Below, piece after piece: positions 1 to 7,365 of a stretch of 12,617 bases of DNA. The notes beneath the pieces were generated by a model that saw nothing but the letters and a program-made list of their open reading frames with translations, made no database searches and was not told the DNA's origin. Each line of letters opens with the position of its first letter. Position 1 is the stretch's first letter. Position numbers and translations under genes: made by a program. Origin of the DNA: an uncultured Chitinophagaceae bacterium (lineage in GTDB: Bacteria; Bacteroidota; Bacteroidia; Chitinophagales; Chitinophagaceae); assembly GCA_937996595.1 (NCBI GenBank), contig CALKVC010000009.1:1-12617 (forward strand), read 5' to 3'.

Positions 1-215
1 TGGCATTGATGGAATATTCAATTCCTGAACCGGGTATGTTAATCATATTGCATACTGAAGTTGACGAATCACTCAAAGGGAAAAATATTGGTGCCGGGCT
101 GGTTAACTTTGCAGCCGGCTATGCCAGGGAACACAAATTAAAGATCAGGCCTGCTTGTCCGTTTGCAAGGGCGGTAATGGAAAAAAACAAAGAAGTATAT
201 GCAGACCTGCTCTAG
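1..215 (+). CDS. GNAT-family N-acetyltransferase, NATD1/YjdJ-like (5' truncated)
   Basis: This is the C-terminal part of a small acetyl-CoA-dependent acetyltransferase. The reading frame is open from base 3 and runs off the left edge, so the true start lies outside the window; the TTG and ATG near bases 6-9 are internal codons. Visible family features are the segment HTEVDESLKGKNIGAGLV, which combines the TEV strand with the acetyl-CoA-binding loop (family form roughly GKGIGxxLV), then a helix ending in YAREHKLKIRP and the closing ACPFA motif with its conserved Cys-Pro-Phe. This arrangement is typical of the compact Acetyltransf_CG (YjdJ/NATD1) group of about 90-100 residues rather than of longer GNATs. 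The natural substrate of these proteins is generally unknown. The next gene on the same strand begins 58 bp downstream and could be co-transcribed. Family assignment is secure; substrate is not inferable. Confidence 0.85.
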   Translation, partial: ALMEYSIPEPGMLIILHTEVDESLKGKNIGAGLVNFAAGYAREHKLKIRPACPFARAVMEKNKEVYADLL

Positions 216-273
216 CCATGAAAAACATCATTATTACCTTTCTCCCTAACCGTAATAAAAAACGCATATCATT

Positions 274-903
274 ATGACAATTACCATATTTGGCGCAACC
301 GGGATGGTTGGCAAAGAACTCGTAAAACAAGCCTTGTTTAAAAACATACAGGTAAAAGCATTTGGCAGAAATGTATTCACAGCCGGTTTTACTGATGATA
401 AAAACCTGCAACTGGTTCAGGGGGCATTGTTCGATGACAAACAGGTACTGGGTGCCATCAAAGGCAGTGATGCTGTTTTATCTGCCCTTGGCGGCGATTT
501 CAGCGGTAATGATAAAACAAGGTCACTTGGCATGAAACATATCATTTCGCAAATGAAAAATGCCGGCGTTAACAGGATCATAGCCATTGGCGGAAAAGGC
601 TGCCTGCTGGGCGATGATGAAAAACTCATTATGGATTCATCAAATTTTCCTCCCGAATACCTCCCTGTAAGTCATGAACATTTAAAAGCATATGAATACC
701 TGAAGGAATCGGGTTTGGCATGGACCTTTGTCTGCCCGCCGGATATCATCAATGAAGGTCCAACCGGTATCTTTACAACAGCAGCCGAACATATGCCGGC
801 AGGCTGCAGCGACAGGATCAATGCAGGCGACCTCGCCTTGTTTATGCTGAAAGAACTTGAAAAAAATAATTTTGTGCATACCCGGGCTGGTATTTCAAAT
901 TGA
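274..903 (+). CDS. NmrA-like / atypical SDR NAD(P)-binding oxidoreductase
   Basis: The 209-residue protein opens directly with a Rossmann dinucleotide-binding motif, FGATGMVGKEL, with the glycine-rich loop at residues 7-13. Further Rossmann features follow: a SALGG segment after the fourth strand and an IAIGGKG strand around residues 104-110. It lacks a recognisable classical SDR Tyr-x-x-x-Lys catalytic pair, which places it among the atypical SDRs (NmrA, biliverdin reductase B-like, NAD(P)H-dehydrogenase-like). Members either reduce small molecules such as flavins and quinones or act as redox sensors, so the substrate cannot be named. The protein is probably cytosolic, with no signal peptide. 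Its ATG overlaps the TGA of a 19-codon upstream frame (ATGA at 274-277). The upstream acetyltransferase is on the same strand, and the next gene has its own promoter. Confidence 0.8.
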   Translation: MTITIFGATGMVGKELVKQALFKNIQVKAFGRNVFTAGFTDDKNLQLVQGALFDDKQVLGAIKGSDAVLSALGGDFSGNDKTRSLGMKHIISQMKNAGVNRIIAIGGKGCLLGDDEKLIMDSSNFPPEYLPVSHEHLKAYEYLKESGLAWTFVCPPDIINEGPTGIFTTAAEHMPAGCSDRINAGDLALFMLKELEKNNFVHTRAGISN

Positions 904-937
904 TTGTTTAATGGGGTGTAACGCAAACACTTCAACT

Positions 938-970
938 TTTGTGAACCGGTTTCCATTATAATTACTTTTG
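938..970 (+). promoter_or_regulatory. Bacteroidota-type promoter of the S9 peptidase gene
   Basis: TTTG at 938-941 is followed after 21 bp by TACTTTTG at 963-970, an exact fit to the TAnnTTTG -7 element of the Bacteroidota primary sigma factor. The start codon lies 20 bp downstream at 991, leaving a short A-rich leader. The spacer contains the 8-bp palindrome AACCGGTT (944-951). This is the best promoter in the window. Confidence 0.7.
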
Positions 971-990
971 TTACATACAAACTAAAAAAA

Positions 991-3387
991 ATGAAAAAAC
1001 TAATCTCCCTGTTATTATTCATTGGCAGCATGAACCTGCATGCTCAGGATGCCATCGAATATAAAACACCCCCCACAGCCATCAACGACCTGGTGATGGC
1101 AAAGCCTTCCCCTGCTGTAAGCATCAGCAATAAGGGTGACTGGATGCTCATTATGGAACGAAGCAGTATGCCATCGGTGGAAGAACTTGCACAACCCGAA
1201 TTAAAGATTGCCGGCCTGCGTATAAACCCGAATAATTTTGGCATGAGCAGGTCTGCATATATCAATAACCTGATCCTTAAAAATATCAACACAGGTTCAT
1301 CATCTACGATTGCAGGTTTACCTAATGACCTGAAAGCAGGCAATATACAATGGAGCCCAAACCAGGATAAGATTGCTTTCACGCATACTTCTCTTCATGC
1401 CATCGATCTTTATATCATCAGCTTACATGATAAGAAAGCCGTGAAAATAAATAAGACGGCCCTTAACCTGGTGAATGGAATGTCATATGACTGGATAGAC
1501 AATAACACAATACTGTATCAGGCCATTGTAAGCCCATATACAATGGCACCTGCTAAACCTTTGGCCCCCAAAGGGCCGGTTGTTCAGCAAAACCTGGGCA
1601 AGGTAGCTGCAAGCCGCACGTACCAGGACCTTATCAAATCAGCCAGCGATGAAGCCCTGTATGAATTTTATGCAACAGCACAACTGGTTAAGAACAGCAA
1701 TGGCAATGAAGTGAAAATAGGCAAACCGGCCATATACAGCGATATCCAGGTTTCTCCTGATAATAAATACATGCTCCTGGAAAGAATTGACAAACCATTT
1801 TCTTACCTGGTGCCTGCCGGAGGGTTCAATTCAACCATTTTTATTACCGACATGTCCGGAAAACTGATCAGGGAATTGGCAAAAATACCCAGTTCAGAGC
1901 TGGCACCCAGCGGGTTTGACAATGTACTGAACGCACCACGCGGGCATCAATGGCTGAATAATACAGCATCCTCTATAACATGGATTGAACCGCTTGACAG
2001 CGGCCTTATCAAAAAAAACATGGAATTTCATGACGCTGCTTACCGCCTGGATGCACCATTTAGCGGACAACCGGCACTGTTAGTAAAAACCGGCATGCGG
2101 ATGAGGGCTGTTTCAGATATCAATGAGACTATTTTTCTGGTAACGGAATACAGCCAGGCAAAACACCGGACAAAAACCAGCCGGTTAAATCCACTGACAG
2201 GCGCTACGGAAGTAATTATTGACCGCAGTACCGATGATGCCTATAATGATCCCGGAAATCCTGTAACCGATATAAATAAATTTGGCCGAAACAGCATACG
2301 GCTGGTAAAAGGAAACAATATGCTGATGCGCAGCAACGGATCATCCCCTAAAGGTGACCTGCCTTTCCTTTCCAGCTTTAACCTTGATACAAAGGAACAA
2401 CAGATATTATGGCGGAGTGAGGAGCCCTATTATGAATCGGTGGTTTCTATTGTAGATTTTGACAATCTGAAAGTTATTACCAGCAGGCAAAGCCAGCAGG
2501 AAACACCCAATTTTCACCTGCGCGACCTGTCTGCAAAAACATCAAGAGCTATCACCGATTTCCCCGACCCGCAACCCGCATTAAGGGGCGTTACAAAACA
2601 GAAAATTACCTATAAGCGGAAAGATGGTGTTGACCTGGCGGCAGACCTTTACCTGCCTAAAGGATATGATGCACAGAAAGACGGGCCTTTACCCGTTTTC
2701 ATGTGGGCTTACCCCCGCGAATTCAAGAGCGCTGCAGATGCTGCTCAAATCAGGGGAAGTTCAAATACATTCATCAGGGTCGGTTACGGCTCACCGTTAT
2801 TCTGGGTAACACAGGGATATGCTGTAATGGACAACACCGAATTCCCCATCGTTGGCGAAGGCGATAAACAACCTAATGACAATTTCATAGAGCAACTGGT
2901 TTGGAACGCCGAAGCAGCCGTGGATAAGATAGCCGGCATGGGAATTGGCGACCGTAAACGCGTTGCCATTGGCGGGCATAGTTATGGTGCCTTCATGACT
3001 GCAAACCTGATGGCACATACCAAACTGTTTAAAGCAGGTATCGCACGCAGTGGCGCCTATAACCGCACGCTTACCCCGTTTGGTTTTCAGAATGAAGAAC
3101 GTACTTACTGGCAGGCGCCTGAAGTATATTTCAACATGAGCCCTTTCAGCCATGCCGATAAGATAAAAACGCCTTTATTGCTGATACATGGGGAAGCTGA
3201 CAATAACCCGGGCACTTTTCCCATACAGAGTGAACGGCTGTACAATGCCATTAAGGGACATGGCGGAACCGTAAGGTTTGTGCAATTGCCATTTGAATCT
3301 CACGGTTATGCAGCTAAAGAAAATATACTGCACATGCTTTGGGAAATGAATGAATGGCTTGAAACCTATGTAAAAAAAGCAAAATAA
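991..3387 (+). CDS. Exported S9-family serine peptidase, glutamyl-endopeptidase-like
   Basis: The 798-residue protein starts with a clear signal peptide (MKK, a hydrophobic stretch rich in Leu, then HA|Q with likely cleavage after residue 18). Residues about 60-520 form the variable propeller domain of prolyl-oligopeptidase-type enzymes. The alpha/beta-hydrolase domain fills roughly residues 530-798. The catalytic triad is visible: nucleophile Ser664 in GGHSYGAF, Asp737 in GEADNNPGTFP, and His771 in ESHGYAAKE. The ADNNPGTFPIQSER block and the ESHGY ending are characteristic of the S9D glutamyl endopeptidase group (the plant chloroplast GEP is a relative) rather than of prolyl oligopeptidase or dipeptidyl peptidase IV. 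It probably degrades peptides after acidic residues in the periplasm or at the cell surface; this specificity is inferred from family resemblance. The gene is flanked by its own promoter and terminator, so it appears to be monocistronic. Confidence 0.92.
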   Translation: MKKLISLLLFIGSMNLHAQDAIEYKTPPTAINDLVMAKPSPAVSISNKGDWMLIMERSSMPSVEELAQPELKIAGLRINPNNFGMSRSAYINNLILKNINTGSSSTIAGLPNDLKAGNIQWSPNQDKIAFTHTSLHAIDLYIISLHDKKAVKINKTALNLVNGMSYDWIDNNTILYQAIVSPYTMAPAKPLAPKGPVVQQNLGKVAASRTYQDLIKSASDEALYEFYATAQLVKNSNGNEVKIGKPAIYSDIQVSPDNKYMLLERIDKPFSYLVPAGGFNSTIFITDMSGKLIRELAKIPSSELAPSGFDNVLNAPRGHQWLNNTASSITWIEPLDSGLIKKNMEFHDAAYRLDAPFSGQPALLVKTGMRMRAVSDINETIFLVTEYSQAKHRTKTSRLNPLTGATEVIIDRSTDDAYNDPGNPVTDINKFGRNSIRLVKGNNMLMRSNGSSPKGDLPFLSSFNLDTKEQQILWRSEEPYYESVVSIVDFDNLKVITSRQSQQETPNFHLRDLSAKTSRAITDFPDPQPALRGVTKQKITYKRKDGVDLAADLYLPKGYDAQKDGPLPVFMWAYPREFKSAADAAQIRGSSNTFIRVGYGSPLFWVTQGYAVMDNTEFPIVGEGDKQPNDNFIEQLVWNAEAAVDKIAGMGIGDRKRVAIGGHSYGAFMTANLMAHTKLFKAGIARSGAYNRTLTPFGFQNEERTYWQAPEVYFNMSPFSHADKIKTPLLLIHGEADNNPGTFPIQSERLYNAIKGHGGTVRFVQLPFESHGYAAKENILHMLWEMNEWLETYVKKAK

Positions 3388-3393
3388 CCATAC

Positions 3394-3432
3394 AATCCCT
3401 GCAGGTTAGATACACTTGCAGGGATTTGTTTT
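3394..3432 (+). terminator. Rho-independent terminator after the S9 peptidase gene
   Basis: A perfect 10-bp inverted repeat, aatccctgca (3394-3403) and tgcagggatt (3417-3426), encloses a 13-base loop. It is followed by a short T-rich run, tgtttt. It begins 6 bp after the stop codon of the S9 peptidase gene and points in the same direction. Confidence 0.75.
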
Positions 3433-3456
3433 AAGAGTGCTTTAACTAAAAACAAG

Positions 3457-3476
3457 GTAAAATAATCCAATTTTAC
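3457..3476. promoter_or_regulatory. Inverted repeat immediately upstream of a small exported-protein gene
   Basis: Perfect 7-bp arms, gtaaaat (3457-3463) and attttac (3470-3476), are separated by 6 bases and end 3 bp before the ATG at 3480. It could be an operator or an RNA hairpin over the start site. No good TAnnTTTG element is visible in this gap, so the function is a guess. Confidence 0.3.
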
Positions 3477-3479
3477 TGC

Positions 3480-3818
3480 ATGAAAATTGCACTCATTTTA
3501 CTTTTTCAGATTCTTATGTTTTCCTTTTGGGCAAAGTCGCAACACATTGAACAAATCTTTGTGAACCTGTATACCGACAGCCTGAAAAAAGGTACCTATA
3601 ACTACATTAACATAGACGGGCTATTATCTAATGGTAAATACCTGCCGCTCGACAGCACACATCTCAGTTTCAGCAGCTCTTACGGAAAATTTTACGGAAA
3701 CAGCCTTTATATTGATAAAGCATGCCCCTTAGAGAAGATATCCATAGCTGTTAAGATGAAAAACAAGCCCGGACTACACAAGGAATTTTACATGTACATA
3801 AAGAAAAAGGAGGATTGA
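3480..3818 (+). CDS. Small exported protein of unknown function
   Basis: I do not recognise this 112-residue protein. It has a convincing signal peptide: MK, a hydrophobic core from about residue 3 to 17, then AKS|Q with likely cleavage after residue 20. That leaves a mature chain of about 92 residues. The mature part reads as mostly beta-strand with alternating Tyr/Ser/Leu patterns (NYINIDGLLSNGKYLPLDS, SFSSSYGKFYGNSLYID). It has a single Cys near residue 80 and a strongly basic and acidic tail (KKKED). There is no lipobox and no transmembrane segment beyond the signal. A terminator separates it from the peptidase gene upstream, so it is probably transcribed alone. Its stop is 4 bp from the stop of the convergent NTP-transferase gene. 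Existence is supported by the signal peptide and by filling the gap cleanly; no function can be given. Confidence 0.7.
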   Translation: MKIALILLFQILMFSFWAKSQHIEQIFVNLYTDSLKKGTYNYINIDGLLSNGKYLPLDSTHLSFSSSYGKFYGNSLYIDKACPLEKISIAVKMKNKPGLHKEFYMYIKKKED

Positions 3819-3822
3819 TAAT

Positions 3823-4722
3823 TTACCCCCACAATGAGGCCGGATATACTTTATCAGCAATCAGTTTATCAATACTGGCCTTAACAGCGGCAGCGTCTTC
3901 TTTATATGTTACACCAAACCATTGAGACGAAGTAGGTATCACTTTTATTTTATTTTCACCGTCTTTAATAAAATCATCAGCTATGATTGGTATAAAGAAT
4001 TCAGCTTTTATATTGTCGCGGTTCTGCGGAACAAATTCTTTGAACAGGCTGGCAGCCTTTTTGAAAATAGACGGATGAAAACACCAGAAATTCATAGAAA
4101 CGGATGAATTTCCGGGCACCGCGAATTTTTCGTCTCCTTCTTCATACACTACCTGCCCGTTTTCAGGATAAATTTTGGTGCGCTCATTAATAGAAACCAG
4201 GTTACCATTAACATCTACCTTACAAACGCCCCTGCTTACAGTACCGTGTTCGCTCAGGGTTTTATCCAGCTGATAGCCGATAATGGCAAAGCAATCAGGC
4301 TTGCATGTTGTCTGTAAAAATTCGGCTGCCTTGTTAAACGCATCAGCGCCATAATAATCATCTGCATTGATAACAGCAAAAGGTTCTTTAACCACATCAG
4401 ACGCACAAAGTACGGCATGGCCTGTACCCCAGGGTTTGGTTCGGCCGGCAGGAATATCATCTTTGTTTACAAATGAATCCATCTCCTGGTAAACATATGC
4501 TATCTCAATTTTCCCGTTCAGCTTACTGTTGAAGTTTGCCTGGAAATTTTCAGCAAATTCTTTCCTGATGATAAATACCACTTTTCCGAAACCTGCACGT
4601 ATTGCATCATAGATGGAATAATCCATGATTGTTTCTCCCGATGGGCCAAAACCTTCTGTCTGTTTCATACTGCCATACCTGCTTGCCATTCCTGCGGCTA
4701 AAATCAATAGTGTTGGTTTCAT
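3823..4722 (-). CDS. NTP-transferase (sugar-phosphate nucleotidyltransferase-like)
   Basis: This 299-residue cytosolic protein belongs to the GT-A-fold nucleotidyltransferases, which join a sugar 1-phosphate and an NTP to give an NDP-sugar and pyrophosphate. The N-terminal nucleotide-binding signature LAAGMASRYGSMKQ lies at residues 8-21, GTGHAVL at 99-105, and the metal-binding acidic pair in NADDYYG at 119-125. The KQ after the signature loop and the downstream NSSVSMNFW and PIIADDFI segments fit the Bacteroidota group usually annotated only as nucleotidyltransferase. Some relatives sit next to a sugar or aminoglycoside-type kinase and work like the AmgK/MurU recycling pair, but no kinase is present here. 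Sugar and base specificity therefore cannot be stated. A TATTTTTG promoter element lies 40 bp upstream on the same strand, and the gene is divergent from the PLP-enzyme gene. Confidence 0.85.
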   Translation of the reverse strand: MKPTLLILAAGMASRYGSMKQTEGFGPSGETIMDYSIYDAIRAGFGKVVFIIRKEFAENFQANFNSKLNGKIEIAYVYQEMDSFVNKDDIPAGRTKPWGTGHAVLCASDVVKEPFAVINADDYYGADAFNKAAEFLQTTCKPDCFAIIGYQLDKTLSEHGTVSRGVCKVDVNGNLVSINERTKIYPENGQVVYEEGDEKFAVPGNSSVSMNFWCFHPSIFKKAASLFKEFVPQNRDNIKAEFFIPIIADDFIKDGENKIKVIPTSSQWFGVTYKEDAAAVKASIDKLIADKVYPASLWG

Positions 4723-4761
4723 TAATTGCTATATTTATGAATAATGCCTTTTTTTGTCCGG

Positions 4762-4769
4762 CAAAAATA
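4762..4769 (-). promoter_or_regulatory. -7 promoter element of the NTP-transferase gene
   Basis: Read on the minus strand, this is TATTTTTG followed by C, an exact TAnnTTTG match, 40 bp before the ATG. The region about 20 bp further upstream is T-rich but has no clean TTTG. The same ATTATTTTTGC string precedes lipB at 7365-7375. Confidence 0.5.
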
Positions 4770-4793
4770 ATGTAAACCTGAGTATATTTAAAA

Positions 4794-5699
4794 ATGCTTT
4801 TTGAAGACAGTATCATTGAATGCAATGAATTAAAAGGAGCCCTTTTTACATCAAAAAAGGTAACGGTTTCCATAGCCAGGTTAGACAAAATACATCCGGT
4901 TGTTTCGGGCAATAAGCTTTTCAAGCTGCACTATTTTCTAAATGAATCCATTAGCCTGGGTGGTAAACCGATACTCACTTTCGGCGGGGCTTATTCAAAT
5001 CACCTGGTTGCAACAGCATATGCCTGCAGGTTAGCCGGCATTCCTTGCACAGGCATTGTTCGTGGTGAAAAACCATCGCTTCTTTCACATACATTAAGAG
5101 ATTGTGAAAGGTATGGTATGAAACTGCTGTACCTGTCAAGGGAAAATTATCATGATAAAAATTTACAGGCACTTCCCGGCTTTACATCGGACAAATATGA
5201 TGATTATATCATTGTTCCGGAAGGAGGATATCATCCGAAGGGGGCCGCAGGCGCTGCCCTGATCATGGAAAAGCTGGCAGGCTATGATGGAACGCATATA
5301 TGTATGGCAGTTGGAACTGCCACAACGCTGGCAGGGATACTCCATGCGAATAATAACAACACACAGATAATTGCGGTTCCGGTACTAAAGAATTTACTGG
5401 ATATTAACGAAAGGCTCATTTACCTTGGTTGTACAGATTTGTTGCAGCAACCTGTAATATTTGATGGATACCATTTTGGCGGTTATGCAAAAAAAACACC
5501 GGGATTGCTTCAGTTCATGAATGAATTATATACAGAACATAGCATACCATCTGATTTCGTTTATACAGGCAAAATGTTGTTTGCCATAATGGATAAGATT
5601 AAAATTGGTTATTTTGAAGCCGGAAGCAGGATAATCTGCCTGCATACCGGAGGTCTACAGGGAAATAGTTCTTTACCGGTTGGCACTTTAGTTTTTTAA
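4794..5699 (+). CDS. PLP-dependent ACC deaminase / D-cysteine desulfhydrase family protein
   Basis: The 301-residue protein is a fold-type II pyridoxal-phosphate enzyme. The likely Schiff-base lysine is Lys44 in SGNKLFKLHYF, matching the GNKxRKLE region of 1-aminocyclopropane-1-carboxylate deaminase. The nucleophile-region motif GGAYSNH (Ser68) and the phosphate-binding loop VGTATTLAG near residue 170 are also present. Bacterial homologues act on ACC, D-cysteine or related amino acids, releasing ammonia and a keto acid. At about 300 residues it is shorter than canonical ACC deaminases (about 340), and most Bacteroidota proteins of this type are annotated only at family level, so the substrate is undetermined. 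The 4794 ATG is the only plausible start: the frame has a stop at 4779 and no other early Met. It sits only 3 bp beyond a TATATTTA element, which suggests a very short or absent leader. Confidence 0.82.
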   Translation: MLFEDSIIECNELKGALFTSKKVTVSIARLDKIHPVVSGNKLFKLHYFLNESISLGGKPILTFGGAYSNHLVATAYACRLAGIPCTGIVRGEKPSLLSHTLRDCERYGMKLLYLSRENYHDKNLQALPGFTSDKYDDYIIVPEGGYHPKGAAGAALIMEKLAGYDGTHICMAVGTATTLAGILHANNNNTQIIAVPVLKNLLDINERLIYLGCTDLLQQPVIFDGYHFGGYAKKTPGLLQFMNELYTEHSIPSDFVYTGKMLFAIMDKIKIGYFEAGSRIICLHTGGLQGNSSLPVGTLVF

Positions 5700-5716
5700 A
5701 TCTTTGAACATCCTGT

Positions 5717-5724
5717 TATATTTG
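5717..5724 (+). promoter_or_regulatory. -7 promoter element of the FN3-like exported protein gene
   Basis: TATATTTG is an exact TAnnTTTG match, 45 bp before the ATG at 5770. The expected -33 region falls on a T-run overlapping the end of the preceding gene (5692-5697) rather than on a clean TTTG. Another TTTG at 5703-5706 is too close to serve. Confidence 0.45.
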
Positions 5725-5769
5725 TAACCGTAAATCACAAGTAATACACAGCTACCGATTATCAACAGC

Positions 5770-6615
5770 ATGATCAGGAATACAATCATTTTTTCTTTGC
5801 TGGTTTTTTTGGGCATTTCACCTGTTCAGGCACAGGAAGTGTTGCCTGGCATTACCGTGAAGGATTTTGGAGGAAAAATCATTGTAAGCTGGATGAATGA
5901 ATACAAAGTACCGGTTACCAATATCAGCATTCAACGTTCTTATGACAGTACGAAAAATTATACAACCATCGGTTCGGTTTTGAACCCTCAGAACCTGGAA
6001 AACGGGTATGCAGATAATACAGCCCCCTATAATAAGATGTACTACCGGCTGTTCATCAGTTTTGAAGGAGGTGCTTATGCATTCAGTAACATTGTGAGGC
6101 CGGTGAAAGTTTTACCGCCACCGGGTTCTGAAAATAAAACTGATAATGAATCACGGTTGCATGCCTGGCAGGCAAAACCCGCTGCTGACACCATATTGGT
6201 ACCGGCAACTGTAGTGGCACCGGCTGAACAGGCAAAAGCAGATACAGGCGTTCATATTAACATCCCTTCAAACCTTCCCAGGCTGCACCTTCCGTCTAAA
6301 AAAGACAGCATTGCCTTAATTAAAGGCCCCGAAATCATTCCTTATCCAAGTGCACGCATTTTCAGCAACCGCGACAACAACGTGGTCATACACCTGAAAG
6401 ATGCACCGGTAAAGAAATATGTAGTGAAGTTCTATGATGAAACCCATGTTTTCCTCTTTGAATTAAACAAACTGAAAGAAGAATACCTGATTGTTGAAAA
6501 AGTGAATTTTGTACATGCCGGCTGGTTCCATTTCGAAATACTGGAAAATGGTAAACTCATTGAAAAAAACAAATTCTTCATCGGCCGAGATATTAAAAAT
6601 AATAATGGGAAATAG
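5770..6615 (+). CDS. Exported protein with FN3-like domain, unknown function
   Basis: The 281-residue protein begins with a signal peptide (hydrophobic core at residues 5-17, then VQA|Q with likely cleavage after residue 21). Residues about 23-112 resemble a fibronectin-III-like beta sandwich: ITVKDFGGKIIVSWMN, SIQRSYDSTKNY, YYRLFI and a closing SNIVRPVKV. Residues about 113-190 are a Pro/Ala-rich low-complexity linker with no predicted fold (LPPPGSENK, PATVVAPAEQAKADTG). Residues about 191-276 form a second beta-rich module. It ends in GWFHFEILENGKLIEKNKFF, which loosely resembles the final strands of type IX secretion sorting domains. That resemblance is suggestive, not established, because the last five residues are polar and the classical sorting-domain blocks are not clear. 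Likely location is periplasm or cell surface. Function unknown. It converges on lipB with a 13-bp gap. Confidence 0.72.
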   Translation: MIRNTIIFSLLVFLGISPVQAQEVLPGITVKDFGGKIIVSWMNEYKVPVTNISIQRSYDSTKNYTTIGSVLNPQNLENGYADNTAPYNKMYYRLFISFEGGAYAFSNIVRPVKVLPPPGSENKTDNESRLHAWQAKPAADTILVPATVVAPAEQAKADTGVHINIPSNLPRLHLPSKKDSIALIKGPEIIPYPSARIFSNRDNNVVIHLKDAPVKKYVVKFYDETHVFLFELNKLKEEYLIVEKVNFVHAGWFHFEILENGKLIEKNKFFIGRDIKNNNGK

Positions 6616-6628
6616 TGCCCCGCCAGCA

Positions 6629-7348
6629 TTAAGTTGTAACCGAAGTTTCAAAAACAAGTTCCACATTTTCTTTAACCAGTTTTTTCACCAGGTTAAAATC
6701 AACTGTTGAACCGGTTTCTTTTTCTATAGACGTAACCTGCTTGTTTTGGATTCCGCAGGGGATGATATTATTGAAATATGAAAGGTCTGTATTCACATTC
6801 AATGCAAAACCGTGCATCGTGATCCACCTGCTGCACCTTACACCAATCGCAGCTATTTTTCTTTCACGGCCGTAAATGCCCGGCTCAATCCAAACACCTG
6901 TTTCGCCTTTACTTCGCTCCCCTTTGATTCCGAATGAAGCAATGGTTCTAATGATCACTTCTTCAATATTGCGCAGGTATTTGCCAATATCCGTATCAAA
7001 TTTCTCCAGGTCGAATATTGGGTAACCCACTAATTGCTGTAACCCATGAAACGTAATATCTCCCCCACGGTTAGTTTTAAAAAAACTGACACCCTTCTCT
7101 CCCATTTGGTCTAGCGGCAACAATAAATTTTCCATATGGCCGCTCTTACCCAATGTATAGACCGGCAGATGTTCACAAAAAAGTAAATGATGGGTAGTAG
7201 GAAGCATTTGAGGCAGTACATCAACTCCGGCAGACCTGGCTGAAGCTTTAATTGCCAGGTTTTCCTGCAATAGGTTTTCCTGGTAATCCCAGGCTGATTG
7301 ATAATCAATAATTCCCAGATCCCGAAAGATCACCTGCTGCTTATCCAA
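6629..7348 (-). CDS. lipB: Octanoyl-[acyl carrier protein]:protein N-octanoyltransferase LipB
   Basis: LipB moves the octanoyl chain from acyl carrier protein to lipoyl domains of 2-oxoacid dehydrogenases and the glycine cleavage H protein, the first step of lipoate synthesis. Diagnostic motifs are in order: RGGDITFHG at residues 94-102, the catalytic Lys164 in RKIAAIG, HGFALNV, and the acyl-thioester Cys198 in IIPCGI. The Lys-Cys spacing of 34 equals that of E. coli LipB (135/169). The start is TTG at 7348-7346. An in-frame TAA lies 10 codons' worth of sequence short of any ATG (at 7360-7358), and the first internal Met, around residue 48, would delete the conserved FRDLGIIDY start of the domain. 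Unconventional ATT or ATC just upstream cannot be excluded. A TATTTTTG element at 7373-7366 precedes it. lipA is not in the window. Confidence 0.95.
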   Translation of the reverse strand: MDKQQVIFRDLGIIDYQSAWDYQENLLQENLAIKASARSAGVDVLPQMLPTTHHLLFCEHLPVYTLGKSGHMENLLLPLDQMGEKGVSFFKTNRGGDITFHGLQQLVGYPIFDLEKFDTDIGKYLRNIEEVIIRTIASFGIKGERSKGETGVWIEPGIYGRERKIAAIGVRCSRWITMHGFALNVNTDLSYFNNIIPCGIQNKQVTSIEKETGSTVDFNLVKKLVKENVELVFETSVTT

Positions 7349-7365
7349 TGCAATGATTTAATTTG

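Noticed and set aside
942..953. 12-base string TGAACCGGTTTC repeated at 6707-6718
   Set aside because: The second copy is inside lipB coding sequence; about this many 12-base matches are expected by chance in a window of this size.
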